From Sphingomonas pruni NBRC 15498 (GTDB taxonomy: Bacteria > Pseudomonadota > Alphaproteobacteria > Sphingomonadales > Sphingomonadaceae), in assembly GCF_001598455.1 (NCBI RefSeq), contig NZ_BCYZ01000018.1, positions 1 to 64,000 on the forward strand: a DNA stretch of 64,000 nt, read 5' to 3'. The notes under the pieces were generated by a model. That model was given only the letters and a program-made list of their open reading frames with translations, was not told the origin of the DNA and did not search any database. Position numbers and translations under genes: made by a program. Shown here in pieces: positions 53,043-61,934 of this stretch (within the stretch, counting starts at the first letter, position 1; each line of letters begins with the position of its first letter).

Positions 53043-54671
53043 CTATCCGACCAACACCGGCGTGCCGCATCGCACGCCATTCACCCACACATCCGCTTGT
53101 CCGACGTGAACGCCCAGCAGCGACGTAACCTGGCCAAGCACGCCATCGAGCGGCGCGGCGGCCAGATTGAGCACCTGGCCGACCAACGCCGTCAGCGTGC
53201 CCACGTTCAGCCCAAGCCCCAATACGTTGACGTTGAGGTCAATCCGCGAAATCAGCGAGGAGGCGACGCCTTGCAGCAAGTCGTTGGTGCTGACCTGCTT
53301 CACCGTGTGATTGGCAATGTCGCTCGCCGAAAAGAACACATCCTGTGGATCGGCACCGCCCAGCTTGACGTCGGCCAAGCCGGACACGCTGGCGAGCGGT
53401 GTGCGCAGCATCGTCACGCGATTGAGCGTAGGCGCGGCCTGAAAATTCCCCAGCGTGGCCGGATCGACATCAGCGATCGCGGCTTCCCCCAGCGAAGGCG
53501 TCACGGTCAGCTTGACCGTCGCCTTATTCGCCCCGCCGGCACAGGATACATCCTTAAGCTTCGCACTTGCGGCAGCCAGTTCGACATAGATCGGGACCCG
53601 AAGCGAGGCGAGGCCGAGCTGTGGTGCGACCTGGGCGTCGAGATAGATGCGCGTCTGCGCGGTACGAACTTCGACATCGTGCGCCGCGGTGACCCGGAGC
53701 CAGGGCGAATTTGCCGGTCTCTCACCGATCGCGATCCACACTTTGGTCGACGTGAGCCCGGGTATGGTCGCGCCGAGATCGGTCGCGATCTGGTGCTGTC
53801 CGCCAAGCTCGAGCGTGCCGCGCAGCAACGAGTAGGCGTCGACCGTAATCGGCCGCGACGGGTCGGATTGGGTGTTCTCCGCAAGCGGACCAAGGTCGAT
53901 CAGCGAAGACAATTTGACCGAGTTTTGCGGCAGCCGGTTGGCCACGGCGATCAGCACCGACGACGCCTGGGCGTCGGTGACGGACGCGGCCATCGCACGC
54001 GAAATCTGAGGCAAGGTCGCTTGCATGTTCAACAACTCGCCGAAAGTCGCGGCCTGCACGTTGAGCTGCGAACGTAGTGCCTCGCTGAATTTGAGGATGT
54101 CGAGTTGCGCGCCGGCGAGCGCCTGATAGTCCATCGCGCTGAGTTGCAGGTCGGTGCCGGCGAGTTGCGACAGCATGGCGTTGGGCAAGCCGCCGCTGAC
54201 TCCGGCGAGCCGCGAGCCGATCGAGAAAGCAGCCAAATCGATCCGGGCGGCGGTGCCGCGCGCCTCGACCGGCGCCGTCCGCTTGCCGAAAATCCGCGCG
54301 AAATAGAGCGGAACATCGGCATGGACGAGGACGCGCGCGGCATTGGCGCCATCGGGGCCCGCGACGAAGCGCGCGCTCGCCGCGATGGTCGGATCATCGG
54401 CATACTGGCCAGGCTCGACGCTCATGATCGACAGTCCCGGCATCGTATTGGCATTGCGCGCCGCGGCTGCGGCGCCGCTCGCATTGTCGATATTGCCCGC
54501 CGCAGCCAGTGCCGCCGCATCGGCTATCCCTTGGGCATGACGCTTGGCCAAATAGAGATTGGTCGCATCGACGGCGAGCGAAGCGACCCCCAGAAACGCG
54601 AGCAGGCCACCGCCGAACAAGATCGTGACGTTGCCGCTGGTCGAGGCGAACAGGGAAGGTCTGGCGCGCAT
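53043..54671 (-). CDS. TadG-like pilus assembly protein
   Basis: The 542-residue protein starts with a basic end and [49 protein letters not shown]. That is the Tad-type N-terminal domain (one membrane helix at about 12-35, then the conserved [11 protein letters not shown]). The long remainder is periplasmic and beta-rich, with two Cys pairs (SCAGG and VRCGTP). TadG-type proteins are minor pseudopilin-like proteins that anchor Tad pili. It is preceded by a TadE-like gene 10 bases away. Confidence 0.8.
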   Translation of the reverse strand: MRARPSLFASTSGNVTILFGGGLLAFLGVASLAVDATNLYLAKRHAQGIADAAALAAAGNIDNASGAAAAARNANTMPGLSIMSVEPGQYADDPTIAASARFVAGPDGANAARVLVHADVPLYFARIFGKRTAPVEARGTAARIDLAAFSIGSRLAGVSGGLPNAMLSQLAGTDLQLSAMDYQALAGAQLDILKFSEALRSQLNVQAATFGELLNMQATLPQISRAMAASVTDAQASSVLIAVANRLPQNSVKLSSLIDLGPLAENTQSDPSRPITVDAYSLLRGTLELGGQHQIATDLGATIPGLTSTKVWIAIGERPANSPWLRVTAAHDVEVRTAQTRIYLDAQVAPQLGLASLRVPIYVELAAASAKLKDVSCAGGANKATVKLTVTPSLGEAAIADVDPATLGNFQAAPTLNRVTMLRTPLASVSGLADVKLGGADPQDVFFSASDIANHTVKQVSTNDLLQGVASSLISRIDLNVNVLGLGLNVGTLTALVGQVLNLAAAPLDGVLGQVTSLLGVHVGQADVWVNGVRCGTPVLVG

Positions 54672-54681
54672 CCGGCTCCCT

Positions 54682-55128
54682 TTAAAAACTGGCCAGCCGC
54701 ACGGCGGCGCTGCGCGAAAGAACCTTGTCGGGAATGGGCACGAAGGGCAGCTTCATGACCGACTGATCCGACATGTCGTAATTGACCGTGACGTTGAGCG
54801 TGGTGCCGTCGTCCTGGATACCGATCGCCACCTTGCGCTGGTCGATACTGTCATAATGCGACAGCGAGTCCGCGACGGTCTGACGCGCGGTGAGCGCGCG
54901 CTCTTCCTGCGACAGGCCCGACAGGCTGGCGCGTGCACCTTCGTTCGCGCTTTGCTGCAGGGCGTTCGCACAGGCCAGCCATTGTCCGTAGACGATGATT
55001 CCCATGATCAGCAGCATCAGCACTGGCAGGACCATCGCCATTTCCACCAGCGCCGCGCCGCGTTCGTCGCGAAGAAGGCGCCGACGGTCGCTTCGGTGGC
55101 GAGACAGGAAGGCCTGGCGGCTGGTCAT
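54682..55128 (-). CDS. TadE-like pseudopilin
   Basis: The 148-residue protein has a short basic leader and then DERGAALVEMAMVLPVLMLLIMGIIVYGQ (residues 21-49). This is the TadE motif with Glu at position five of the helix (GAALVE), followed by a periplasmic domain. TadE-type proteins are processed by a prepilin peptidase. It forms a pair with the TadG-like gene. No other tad gene is in the window. Confidence 0.82.
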   Translation of the reverse strand: MTSRQAFLSRHRSDRRRLLRDERGAALVEMAMVLPVLMLLIMGIIVYGQWLACANALQQSANEGARASLSGLSQEERALTARQTVADSLSHYDSIDQRKVAIGIQDDGTTLNVTVNYDMSDQSVMKLPFVPIPDKVLSRSAAVRLASF

Positions 55129-55204
55129 GACGACATGGTTAGGCGAGGGGCATTGCCGAAATCGCTAGCCACCGGCGCGACAAGATTGCTCAAACTGCGC
55201 AAAT

Positions 55205-55885
55205 TTACGTGCGCCGGCTGCCGCATGCGGGGCGCGCGCCGGGCGGCGGAGACAGGCGCCTTGCCACTTCCGCGGCGAGCAGCGCGACTCCGGCTCGTGC
55301 GTCGGCGGCGAACACGCTGCTCGATCCACACCAGGTCGCGCTGCCCGCCGGCCCGATCGACCAGGACAGCCCCAGCCTGGTATCCGAGCGGAGGCGATCG
55401 ACCTTCAACTCGCCCGTTATTTCGCTGTCGCGCAGGTGCTCGGGCAGATCCTGCTGGATCCTGCGCGACAGTTCGTCGGCTTCGCGCGCGGTGTCGGTGG
55501 ATGTCGTCACGATCGAGACGTGCGATGCCGGCGCGGCCGTGGCCGCCGATCCCGGAGCATTACCGTCGTCGTCGGAAGACTCGGTTGCGGTGGACACTTG
55601 GCTTTCGACCTGGCGCAGCCCCAGCGCGTCGCTGCGGACACCGACGATCATGAGCTCGACGATGACGAACATCGAGAGACCCGATTGGACGAATACCGGC
55701 GCTCCGGACCGCCACAACAGGATGAGCGAGGCGAAGGCGCCGAAGCAGACCGGCGCCAGCCATATCGCTGACGGCGGCGTGCGCCCGACGATCAGTATGG
55801 CGGCCACGATCACGAACAACCCGACCGGCGCGAGCGCTGGCCAGGGGCTGGAAGGGCCGGGGGAGAATGTCGCCGTGGGTCGCAT
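55205..55885 (-). CDS. Membrane protein of unknown function
   Basis: The protein has 226 residues from the ATG at 55885. Three membrane helices lie in the first 90 residues (PVGLFVIVAAILIVG, IWLAPVCFGAFASLILLW, GLSMFVIVELMIVGV). An acidic/Ser-rich linker and a soluble C-terminal domain ending in Arg/Pro-rich sequence follow. The family is not recognised. It lies between the Tad pair and the TonB receptor, 76 bases upstream of the TadE-like start and in the same direction. Confidence 0.5.
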   Translation of the reverse strand: MRPTATFSPGPSSPWPALAPVGLFVIVAAILIVGRTPPSAIWLAPVCFGAFASLILLWRSGAPVFVQSGLSMFVIVELMIVGVRSDALGLRQVESQVSTATESSDDDGNAPGSAATAAPASHVSIVTTSTDTAREADELSRRIQQDLPEHLRDSEITGELKVDRLRSDTRLGLSWSIGPAGSATWCGSSSVFAADARAGVALLAAEVARRLSPPPGARPACGSRRT

Positions 55886-56052
55886 GCAAATCTTTTCGCT
55901 GATGGGCGAAGGGTTTGCGCACACGCACATTGCGCGACCATTGACGCGAGCTGGGGGGCAAATTCCGCAATTTGCGCAGTTATTACGTTCGGATCGGATA
56001 TGTCGGGTCGCGAAGGTCACGATTTCGGCGCGGATTCAGCGAGCAAGGCTGA

Positions 56053-56081
56053 CAAAAAAAGGGCGCCCGTTACCGGACGCC
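56053..56081 (-). terminator. Rho-independent terminator of the 56 kb TonB receptor gene
   Basis: On the minus strand a nine-pair stem with one G-U pair (56060-56068 with 56073-56081) and a four-base loop is followed by a run of seven T (56053-56059). It lies 29 bases after the receptor stop. Confidence 0.85.
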
Positions 56082-56109
56082 CCCTTTGTTTTCGTTATGG
56101 TCGACTGCC

Positions 56110-59064
56110 CTAGAACTTGACCTCTGCAAGCATGTTGAACGAGCGGCCACGAGGGTCGGCGACGCGGGGTTCCCAATCGCTGCCAGTGCCGTTGTTCGTG
56201 TCGTACGAGATCGCGAAGGGCGGCTTGGCGTTGAACAGATTCTTGACGCCAAAGGTCAGTTTGAGCCCCTTGGCGGCGGTGAAGCTAGCGGACGCGTTAT
56301 AGAGGAAATAGGCTTTCACGTCAGAGACATCGCAGCATGGATCGAACGAACCGTTCGCAATGCCGGGCAATACTTGGTTCTTGTAGCCTGAACGGTAAAT
56401 TTGGGTCAGTGTGAAGCTCCAGTCCTTGTTGGAATAAGACACGAAGGTGTTCTGCTTCCATTTGAGGCCGAGGTCCGACGCCAGCGAATAGACTCCCAGT
56501 TCCTGGATGAACGCCGCAGCGGCGTTAACCTGTTCGTCCTTCTTAAGCAGCCATGTTGCGTCGGCGCCTGCCGAGATCGTGCCGCCGAAGGCATCGACGA
56601 ATGCCCGAACCGTGAAGTCGATACCCTGGGTCCGCGTGGCGCCGGCGTTCGAATAGGTCTGGTCGATATCGGTCAGCACACCATTCGCGTCACGATGGAA
56701 ACGCGACTGAAAGATCGAATAGTTTGAGAAGAGATATTGCAGCGGCAGCACCTGAATGGTGTTTTCGCGGTGGATCGACCACCAGTCCGCAGTGAAGCTG
56801 AAATTCTTGATCGGCTGGAATACTACGCCGGCGCTCCATTCGCGCGCAGTTTCCGGGCCGAGATTCAGATTGCCGCCATTGATGATGTTGATCGCTGAAC
56901 CGTTGACCGCGCTCAAGGCAAGGCACCCTGTCGCCGCGTTGACCTTGCCGCCAGGACAGTTCTTCGGGTCGGCGAAATCCGCGCCGGTATAGATTGAAGA
57001 TGTGTCGGGATTGAAGATCTGATTGAACGCCGGCACGCGAAACGCAGTGTTGTACGATCCGCGGAACATGATTTCCGGGATAGGTTGGTACTTGATCGAA
57101 ATCTTCGGGTTCTTGGTCGTCCCGAAGCCAGTATAATCATCGATACGCCCGGCGGCGGATAGCTCGAAACCCTTAAATACAGGCACTAGCAGTTCGGCAT
57201 AGACCGCCTTGATGTCGCGATGCACGCCATTGAGCGCGTTGCCGTTATCGAACGGCGCGGCGATGATCGTGCGCATAGTAGCGCGCTGATCGCCCTTGAA
57301 GCTGTATTGTTCTCGCCGATAGTCGACGCCGGCGGCGAGCTTCACCGCCCCGCCTGGCAAGTCGAATAACGAACCTGACACCGAGAAGTCGCCCTGCTTG
57401 ACCGAATATTTGCCACCGTAGAGCACGACACCCGCGGCCGAAGCTCCCTGGATCGCGGCGAGGCCCGCCGGTGACTGGGTTTGGCCAGAGAATAGGAACG
57501 GGTTGACTAAGCCACTATTGAGCGCGGCGATCAGCGCGTCCTGATAATAATAGCCCGTGCCCAGCTTCGAACTCGAGATGCTATCCGCATAGGAGACACC
57601 GGCGCGATAGTCCCAGTCGCCGATCGGTAGCGGCCCTTCAAGCCCAAGCTGCGCGCGGAACGTGGTCGTGTCGGTGAAAATCTGGCGCTCACCGCATTCC
57701 ATGCAGCGCCAGCGATAAGAGAATTTCGCGGTCTGGGGGGTCAGCGATTGGATATTGGCGTTGGTCGGGAACGACGCCTTCAGGATGTTGACCAGATTGG
57801 TCATCACACCCAGATTACTGCCATCTGCGGCAAGCTTGTACGCGTAATTCTGGGTAGTAGTGTTGGGCGTGATCTGGACCTGCGAGAACACTTTGTTCGA
57901 CTTGGCGTCCGATCCGACGATCTCGAGCGACAGCGTGCTGGCGCCAATCTTGACCGCGCCGCGACCGTAATAGGTCAGCGTCTTGAGTTGTTGTTGCAGG
58001 TAGACGTTCTTGCCGGTGTCGAACGAACATGCGAGCCCATTGCCGGGCGCGGCCCAGACCTGGGTATCGTAGATGTCCATGTCGGTACCGGAGGCGCAAC
58101 CAGCCTGTCCCGGCAGGCGCAGGATATTGATACCGCCCGTTGCGACTTGGCTGGTGCCTGGGATTGTTGGGAACGCAGAGCTTGCGGCGAACGACGTGCC
58201 AGCCAAGTTTACGATCGTCGCGAACGGCGTACCGCGCGTGTCGACGCCCAGGCCCTTATCGTGCTGGAAAGTGTTGATGTACGGTCTGTCTTTGGCCTGC
58301 AGCGGGTTGACCCAGCTGTAGCCCAGCGTGCCGAAGACGTTGAATCCATCCTTTTCTAGATCGCCGAAGCCGGCGATTGCGGACAGACGATAGATCGGCG
58401 CGTCGCCATATTCGGTCACGTCCGAATAGGCCGATGCGCCAAAGCCTTTGTAATTGGTCTTCGTGATGAAGTTGATCACCCCGCCGACCGCGTCGGTGCC
58501 GTAGATGGCGGAGGCGCCGTCCTTCAGCACTTCAACTCGATCGAGCGCCATGAAAGGGATCTGGTTTACGTCGACAGCGGCGCCGGTGGTGCCCTGCGCT
58601 GCTACACGGCGGCCGTTGAGAAGCACGAGCGTGGCGGCCGACCCTTGGCCGCGCAGATTGGCATATGACGCACCGTTATTGCCACGCCGTTCGGCCGTTA
58701 CGACGTCCGAGTTCGATGCGAGATTGTCCGAACTGTTGCCGTTGTCGGGTAGGAAGCTGATCAATTGTTCGGGGCTAGAAATGCCGTTGCGTTGGAGTTC
58801 GGCGGTCGTGACGATCTGCAGCGGCAGCGCGCTGCGGTTCGGGTCCTGCTTGATGCGCGAGCCCGTAATGATGATTTCGTTGCCATTGCCGGCCTTGTCG
58901 CCCTGATCGTCCGAGACCGGCAGCGCCGCTCCCGTCGGCGTCGCGGCAGGCGCGGTGGTTTGATCGCCGCTGGTCGATTGCGCATTTGCCGCGATCGGCA
59001 ACAATAAAGCGGCGAGCGCCGTGCTTGACGCCAACACCAGTCGAAGCGAAGTCGATCCCGTCAT
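56110..59064 (-). CDS. TonB-dependent receptor
   Basis: The protein has 984 residues from the ATG at 59064, where AGGGGGATC lies nine bases before it. A longer form from 59115 lacks such a site. The signal peptide ends NAQS. A plug domain follows with IIITGSRIKQDPN, LVLLNGRRVA, DVNQIPFMALDRVEVLKDGASAIYGTDAVGGVINF (split, residues about 160-195). A large barrel ends in NMLAEVKF. There is no FecA-type N-terminal signalling domain. The ligand is unknown; carbohydrates, peptides or siderophores are possible. Confidence 0.88.
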   Translation of the reverse strand: MTGSTSLRLVLASSTALAALLLPIAANAQSTSGDQTTAPAATPTGAALPVSDDQGDKAGNGNEIIITGSRIKQDPNRSALPLQIVTTAELQRNGISSPEQLISFLPDNGNSSDNLASNSDVVTAERRGNNGASYANLRGQGSAATLVLLNGRRVAAQGTTGAAVDVNQIPFMALDRVEVLKDGASAIYGTDAVGGVINFITKTNYKGFGASAYSDVTEYGDAPIYRLSAIAGFGDLEKDGFNVFGTLGYSWVNPLQAKDRPYINTFQHDKGLGVDTRGTPFATIVNLAGTSFAASSAFPTIPGTSQVATGGINILRLPGQAGCASGTDMDIYDTQVWAAPGNGLACSFDTGKNVYLQQQLKTLTYYGRGAVKIGASTLSLEIVGSDAKSNKVFSQVQITPNTTTQNYAYKLAADGSNLGVMTNLVNILKASFPTNANIQSLTPQTAKFSYRWRCMECGERQIFTDTTTFRAQLGLEGPLPIGDWDYRAGVSYADSISSSKLGTGYYYQDALIAALNSGLVNPFLFSGQTQSPAGLAAIQGASAAGVVLYGGKYSVKQGDFSVSGSLFDLPGGAVKLAAGVDYRREQYSFKGDQRATMRTIIAAPFDNGNALNGVHRDIKAVYAELLVPVFKGFELSAAGRIDDYTGFGTTKNPKISIKYQPIPEIMFRGSYNTAFRVPAFNQIFNPDTSSIYTGADFADPKNCPGGKVNAATGCLALSAVNGSAINIINGGNLNLGPETAREWSAGVVFQPIKNFSFTADWWSIHRENTIQVLPLQYLFSNYSIFQSRFHRDANGVLTDIDQTYSNAGATRTQGIDFTVRAFVDAFGGTISAGADATWLLKKDEQVNAAAAFIQELGVYSLASDLGLKWKQNTFVSYSNKDWSFTLTQIYRSGYKNQVLPGIANGSFDPCCDVSDVKAYFLYNASASFTAAKGLKLTFGVKNLFNAKPPFAISYDTNNGTGSDWEPRVADPRGRSFNMLAEVKF

Positions 59065-59270
59065 AGCTATGATCCCCCTGGACACGCCCTTCCCTTGGCG
59101 CTTCATTGACGACATTAAGCATCAAAAAGGACGGATGTTGCCACCTTTCTTTTGCGCAAAACGGTGAAAGCGGTTCCCTTTTTATGGTCGGGTGCACCAA
59201 AGCGTTGCGCGACTGCAACACGGCCGTGCCTGGTCGGAGCCGGATATGCATAGAACCATAACCTGCGTGC

Positions 59271-60896
59271 ATGGAGAGGATCGCTGATGCAGCGCCTGAA
59301 CGACCGCTTGCCCGGTCTCAACGCGTGACGGTTGCGGCAATCGATCCCGGTGCGGCGGAGCGCGCGGTGCTGCGTCCCGGCTTCGGGCGGCTGGCGCTTT
59401 ACGCGTTGCTCGGCTTTTCCGCCGGCTTGCCGTTCTACATGTTCAACACCGTGCTGTTCCTGCGGCTCGCGCGGCACAATGTCGACATCGTCACGATCGG
59501 CTATTTCGCCTGGGTCTCGCTGCTGCCGACGTTCAAATTCGCCTGGGCGCCGTTGCTCGACAAATACGACATGCCGGGCTTCGGCCGCTTCTGGGGGCGG
59601 CGGCGTGGATGGATCATGGTGTCCCAACTCGGCATCTTCCTGTCGACGATCGGGATGGCTTTCACCGCGTCGGACAAGAGCCTGCCGCTGACCGCCTTGT
59701 TCGCGGTGTTGCTCGCTTTCTGGACCAGCACGCTCGAGATCGCGGCGGATGGGTGGCGCGTCGAGCTGGCTCCGACCGCGGAGGAGCAGGGGCCGCTCGT
59801 CGCGGTCAACCAATGGGGTTACCGCATATCGATGGTCGTGGCCGGTGGTGGCGCGATCTATGTCGCCGCGGTGTCCGACTGGGCCTTCGCCTATCTGGCG
59901 ATCGGCGTGTTGGCGTTCCTGCCCTTTCCGCTACTGGCGGCGATGCGATCCGAGAGCGGGCGCAATGAAGGCCGGATTGGCGCGCTGCTGGCGGGGTTGC
60001 TGACCAGCGCGGCGGCGATCATCGCCATAACCGCCGCGACGGCGGTGGTCGGCTGGGTTCTATTGGCGGCAATCGGCTCGGTCGGGATCGATAATCCTGA
60101 CGTCATGAAATATTGGGTGGCCGGGCTCGGGCTGTTGCCGTTCCTGGTGCTCGGCGCGGCGGTGCCCTGGCTCCGCAAACTGCCCTGGCACGCGCCGCTG
60201 CGCCGGTCGCTGGCGGTCGGCCCCTATGTCGACGTGGCGTGGCGATACGGCCTTGTCGTCATCCCGATCCTGCTGTTCATTTCGATCTATCGGACCGGCG
60301 ACGTGATGGCGAACACGCTGTCGCATCCGATGTTCAATCACCTCGGCTATGGGCTCAAACAGATCAGCGCCGCCGATGGCGTCGTCGCCTTGGTGTCGGG
60401 GCTGCTCGGAGTGACGCTGGGCGGTCTGCTGGCCGCCAGGGTGTCGATGGGCTGGTCGCTGGTGATCGGCGGGGTGATGTCGGCGCTCAGCAACTGGATC
60501 TTCGCTTGGCTCGCGCATCAGGCGCCCGGCGGACCGGTACTGTTCTCGGTGTTCGGGCTCGGAGTCTCAGCCGGCGATCTCGACCTCTATCTGGCGATGG
60601 CGGTCGATCAATTCGGCCATGGGTTCGAAGGGGCGGTGTTCGTCGTGTACCTCTCGTTGCTCGTGAATCCACGCTATCCCGCGGCGCAATATGCCTTGTT
60701 CTCAGGTCTCGCCTTCCTGATCCCCAGACTGCTCGCGGGGCTGTCGGGCGTTTTCCAGAAAGCGATCGGCTATGACGGGTTCTTCATCATGGCAGGGACG
60801 ATGAGCGTCGCGGTGCTCGTCCTGCTGCCCTTCATCGTGCGCGCAAAGCCACGACCGGACGACGATCCCGATGCGGCAGGAATGGTGACGGCATGA
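59271..60896 (+). CDS. AmpG-like MFS permease
   Basis: The 541-residue protein has about fourteen membrane helices with the AmpG/PAT pattern: LYALLGFSAGLPFYMFNTVLFLRL near the start, KFAWAPLLDKYDMP, WGRRRGWIMVSQLG, and DGWRVELAPTAEEQG in the central loop. AmpG imports anhydromuropeptides during cell-wall recycling. The start is uncertain: ATG at 59271 or GTG at 59328. It is coupled by ATGA to a serine hydrolase gene, which supports a cell-wall or beta-lactam link. Confidence 0.82.
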   Translation: MERIADAAPERPLARSQRVTVAAIDPGAAERAVLRPGFGRLALYALLGFSAGLPFYMFNTVLFLRLARHNVDIVTIGYFAWVSLLPTFKFAWAPLLDKYDMPGFGRFWGRRRGWIMVSQLGIFLSTIGMAFTASDKSLPLTALFAVLLAFWTSTLEIAADGWRVELAPTAEEQGPLVAVNQWGYRISMVVAGGGAIYVAAVSDWAFAYLAIGVLAFLPFPLLAAMRSESGRNEGRIGALLAGLLTSAAAIIAITAATAVVGWVLLAAIGSVGIDNPDVMKYWVAGLGLLPFLVLGAAVPWLRKLPWHAPLRRSLAVGPYVDVAWRYGLVVIPILLFISIYRTGDVMANTLSHPMFNHLGYGLKQISAADGVVALVSGLLGVTLGGLLAARVSMGWSLVIGGVMSALSNWIFAWLAHQAPGGPVLFSVFGLGVSAGDLDLYLAMAVDQFGHGFEGAVFVVYLSLLVNPRYPAAQYALFSGLAFLIPRLLAGLSGVFQKAIGYDGFFIMAGTMSVAVLVLLPFIVRAKPRPDDDPDAAGMVTA

Positions 60897-61912
60897 TCGA
60901 ACAGGCCTTCGCCCCTGCCGCCGCCGCGGTCGCTGCGGGCAGGATTCCCGGGGCGACCCTGGGCGTGGTGGCCGCCGACGGGCGGCGCTGGGTGACGCAT
61001 GCCGGGATGGCCGCTTTGCTGCCGAAACCCGAAGCGCTGACGCTCGATCACTGGTTCGACCTTGCCTCGGTGTCGAAAGTGATCGCGACGACGACGATGA
61101 TCCTGACCCTCGCAGACCAAGGCAGGCTCGACCTCGACCGGCCGCTGACCGACGCCATTCCCGATCTGCGCCAATATGACGTCGCCAACGCCGCCGAGCG
61201 CAAGCTGACCTTTCGCGACTGCCTGGCGCATCGCACCTTCCTGCCCGCGGTCGAGCCGATCTACACTTATGGCGGCGACGCCGCGCGGCTGCGCGCATTC
61301 GTGCTGCAGCGCGAATGGCGGCATGGCCCGCCGGTCTATTCGGACATCAACTTCATCCTGCTGGGGATCGCGATCGAACGGATTACCGGACAGCCGCTTT
61401 CGGCCTGGCCGTTGGGCGAAGGGCTGAGCTACGGCCCGCCGCCGGGGCCAGCCGTCGCCACCGAGCTTTGCCAATGGCGTGGGCGCGTGCTCCGTGGCGA
61501 AGTGCATGACGAGAATTGCTTCGCGATGGGCGGCCAGACCGGCCATGCCGGGTTGTTCGGGACGGTCGCCGGCGTACTCGATTTCGCGCAAGGGCTGCTC
61601 GACAGTAGCGCCGCGTCGCCGGCGATGGTCGAGGCGATCCGCACGCCGATCGAGGGACACCGCACCTGCGGCTGGGAACGGCGTTTCGACGGCTGGTCGG
61701 GCGGGGCGGCCTGTTCGGGCGAGACGATCGGGCATACCGGCTTCACCGGTACGGGCTTGTGGGTCGATTTCGACCGCGGCATAGCCTGGACCCTGCTCAC
61801 CAATCGCGTCCATCCGTCGCGGCATAGCGAGGCGGGGAGGAGCATCTTCGAGGTCAGGCCAGCGACCGGCAATGCGGTGATCGCTGCCTGGGACGCGCAG
61901 CGCGGGGCTTAG
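60893..61912 (+). CDS. Serine hydrolase, beta-lactamase/PBP4-like (class C type fold)
   Basis: The 339-residue protein has the S-x-x-K motif Ser59-Val-Ser-Lys62 and Tyr149-Ser-Asp (position of the YxN motif, with Asp in place of Asn). A GHTGFTG triad follows (His-Thr-Gly in place of KTG). There is no signal peptide, so it is probably cytoplasmic. Substrates are likely esters or peptidoglycan-related compounds. It overlaps the AmpG-like gene and may act on its imported muropeptides. Confidence 0.8.
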   Translation: MIEQAFAPAAAAVAAGRIPGATLGVVAADGRRWVTHAGMAALLPKPEALTLDHWFDLASVSKVIATTTMILTLADQGRLDLDRPLTDAIPDLRQYDVANAAERKLTFRDCLAHRTFLPAVEPIYTYGGDAARLRAFVLQREWRHGPPVYSDINFILLGIAIERITGQPLSAWPLGEGLSYGPPPGPAVATELCQWRGRVLRGEVHDENCFAMGGQTGHAGLFGTVAGVLDFAQGLLDSSAASPAMVEAIRTPIEGHRTCGWERRFDGWSGGAACSGETIGHTGFTGTGLWVDFDRGIAWTLLTNRVHPSRHSEAGRSIFEVRPATGNAVIAAWDAQRGA

Positions 61913-61934
61913 CGGCAGCGAACCGTTGGCTTGG

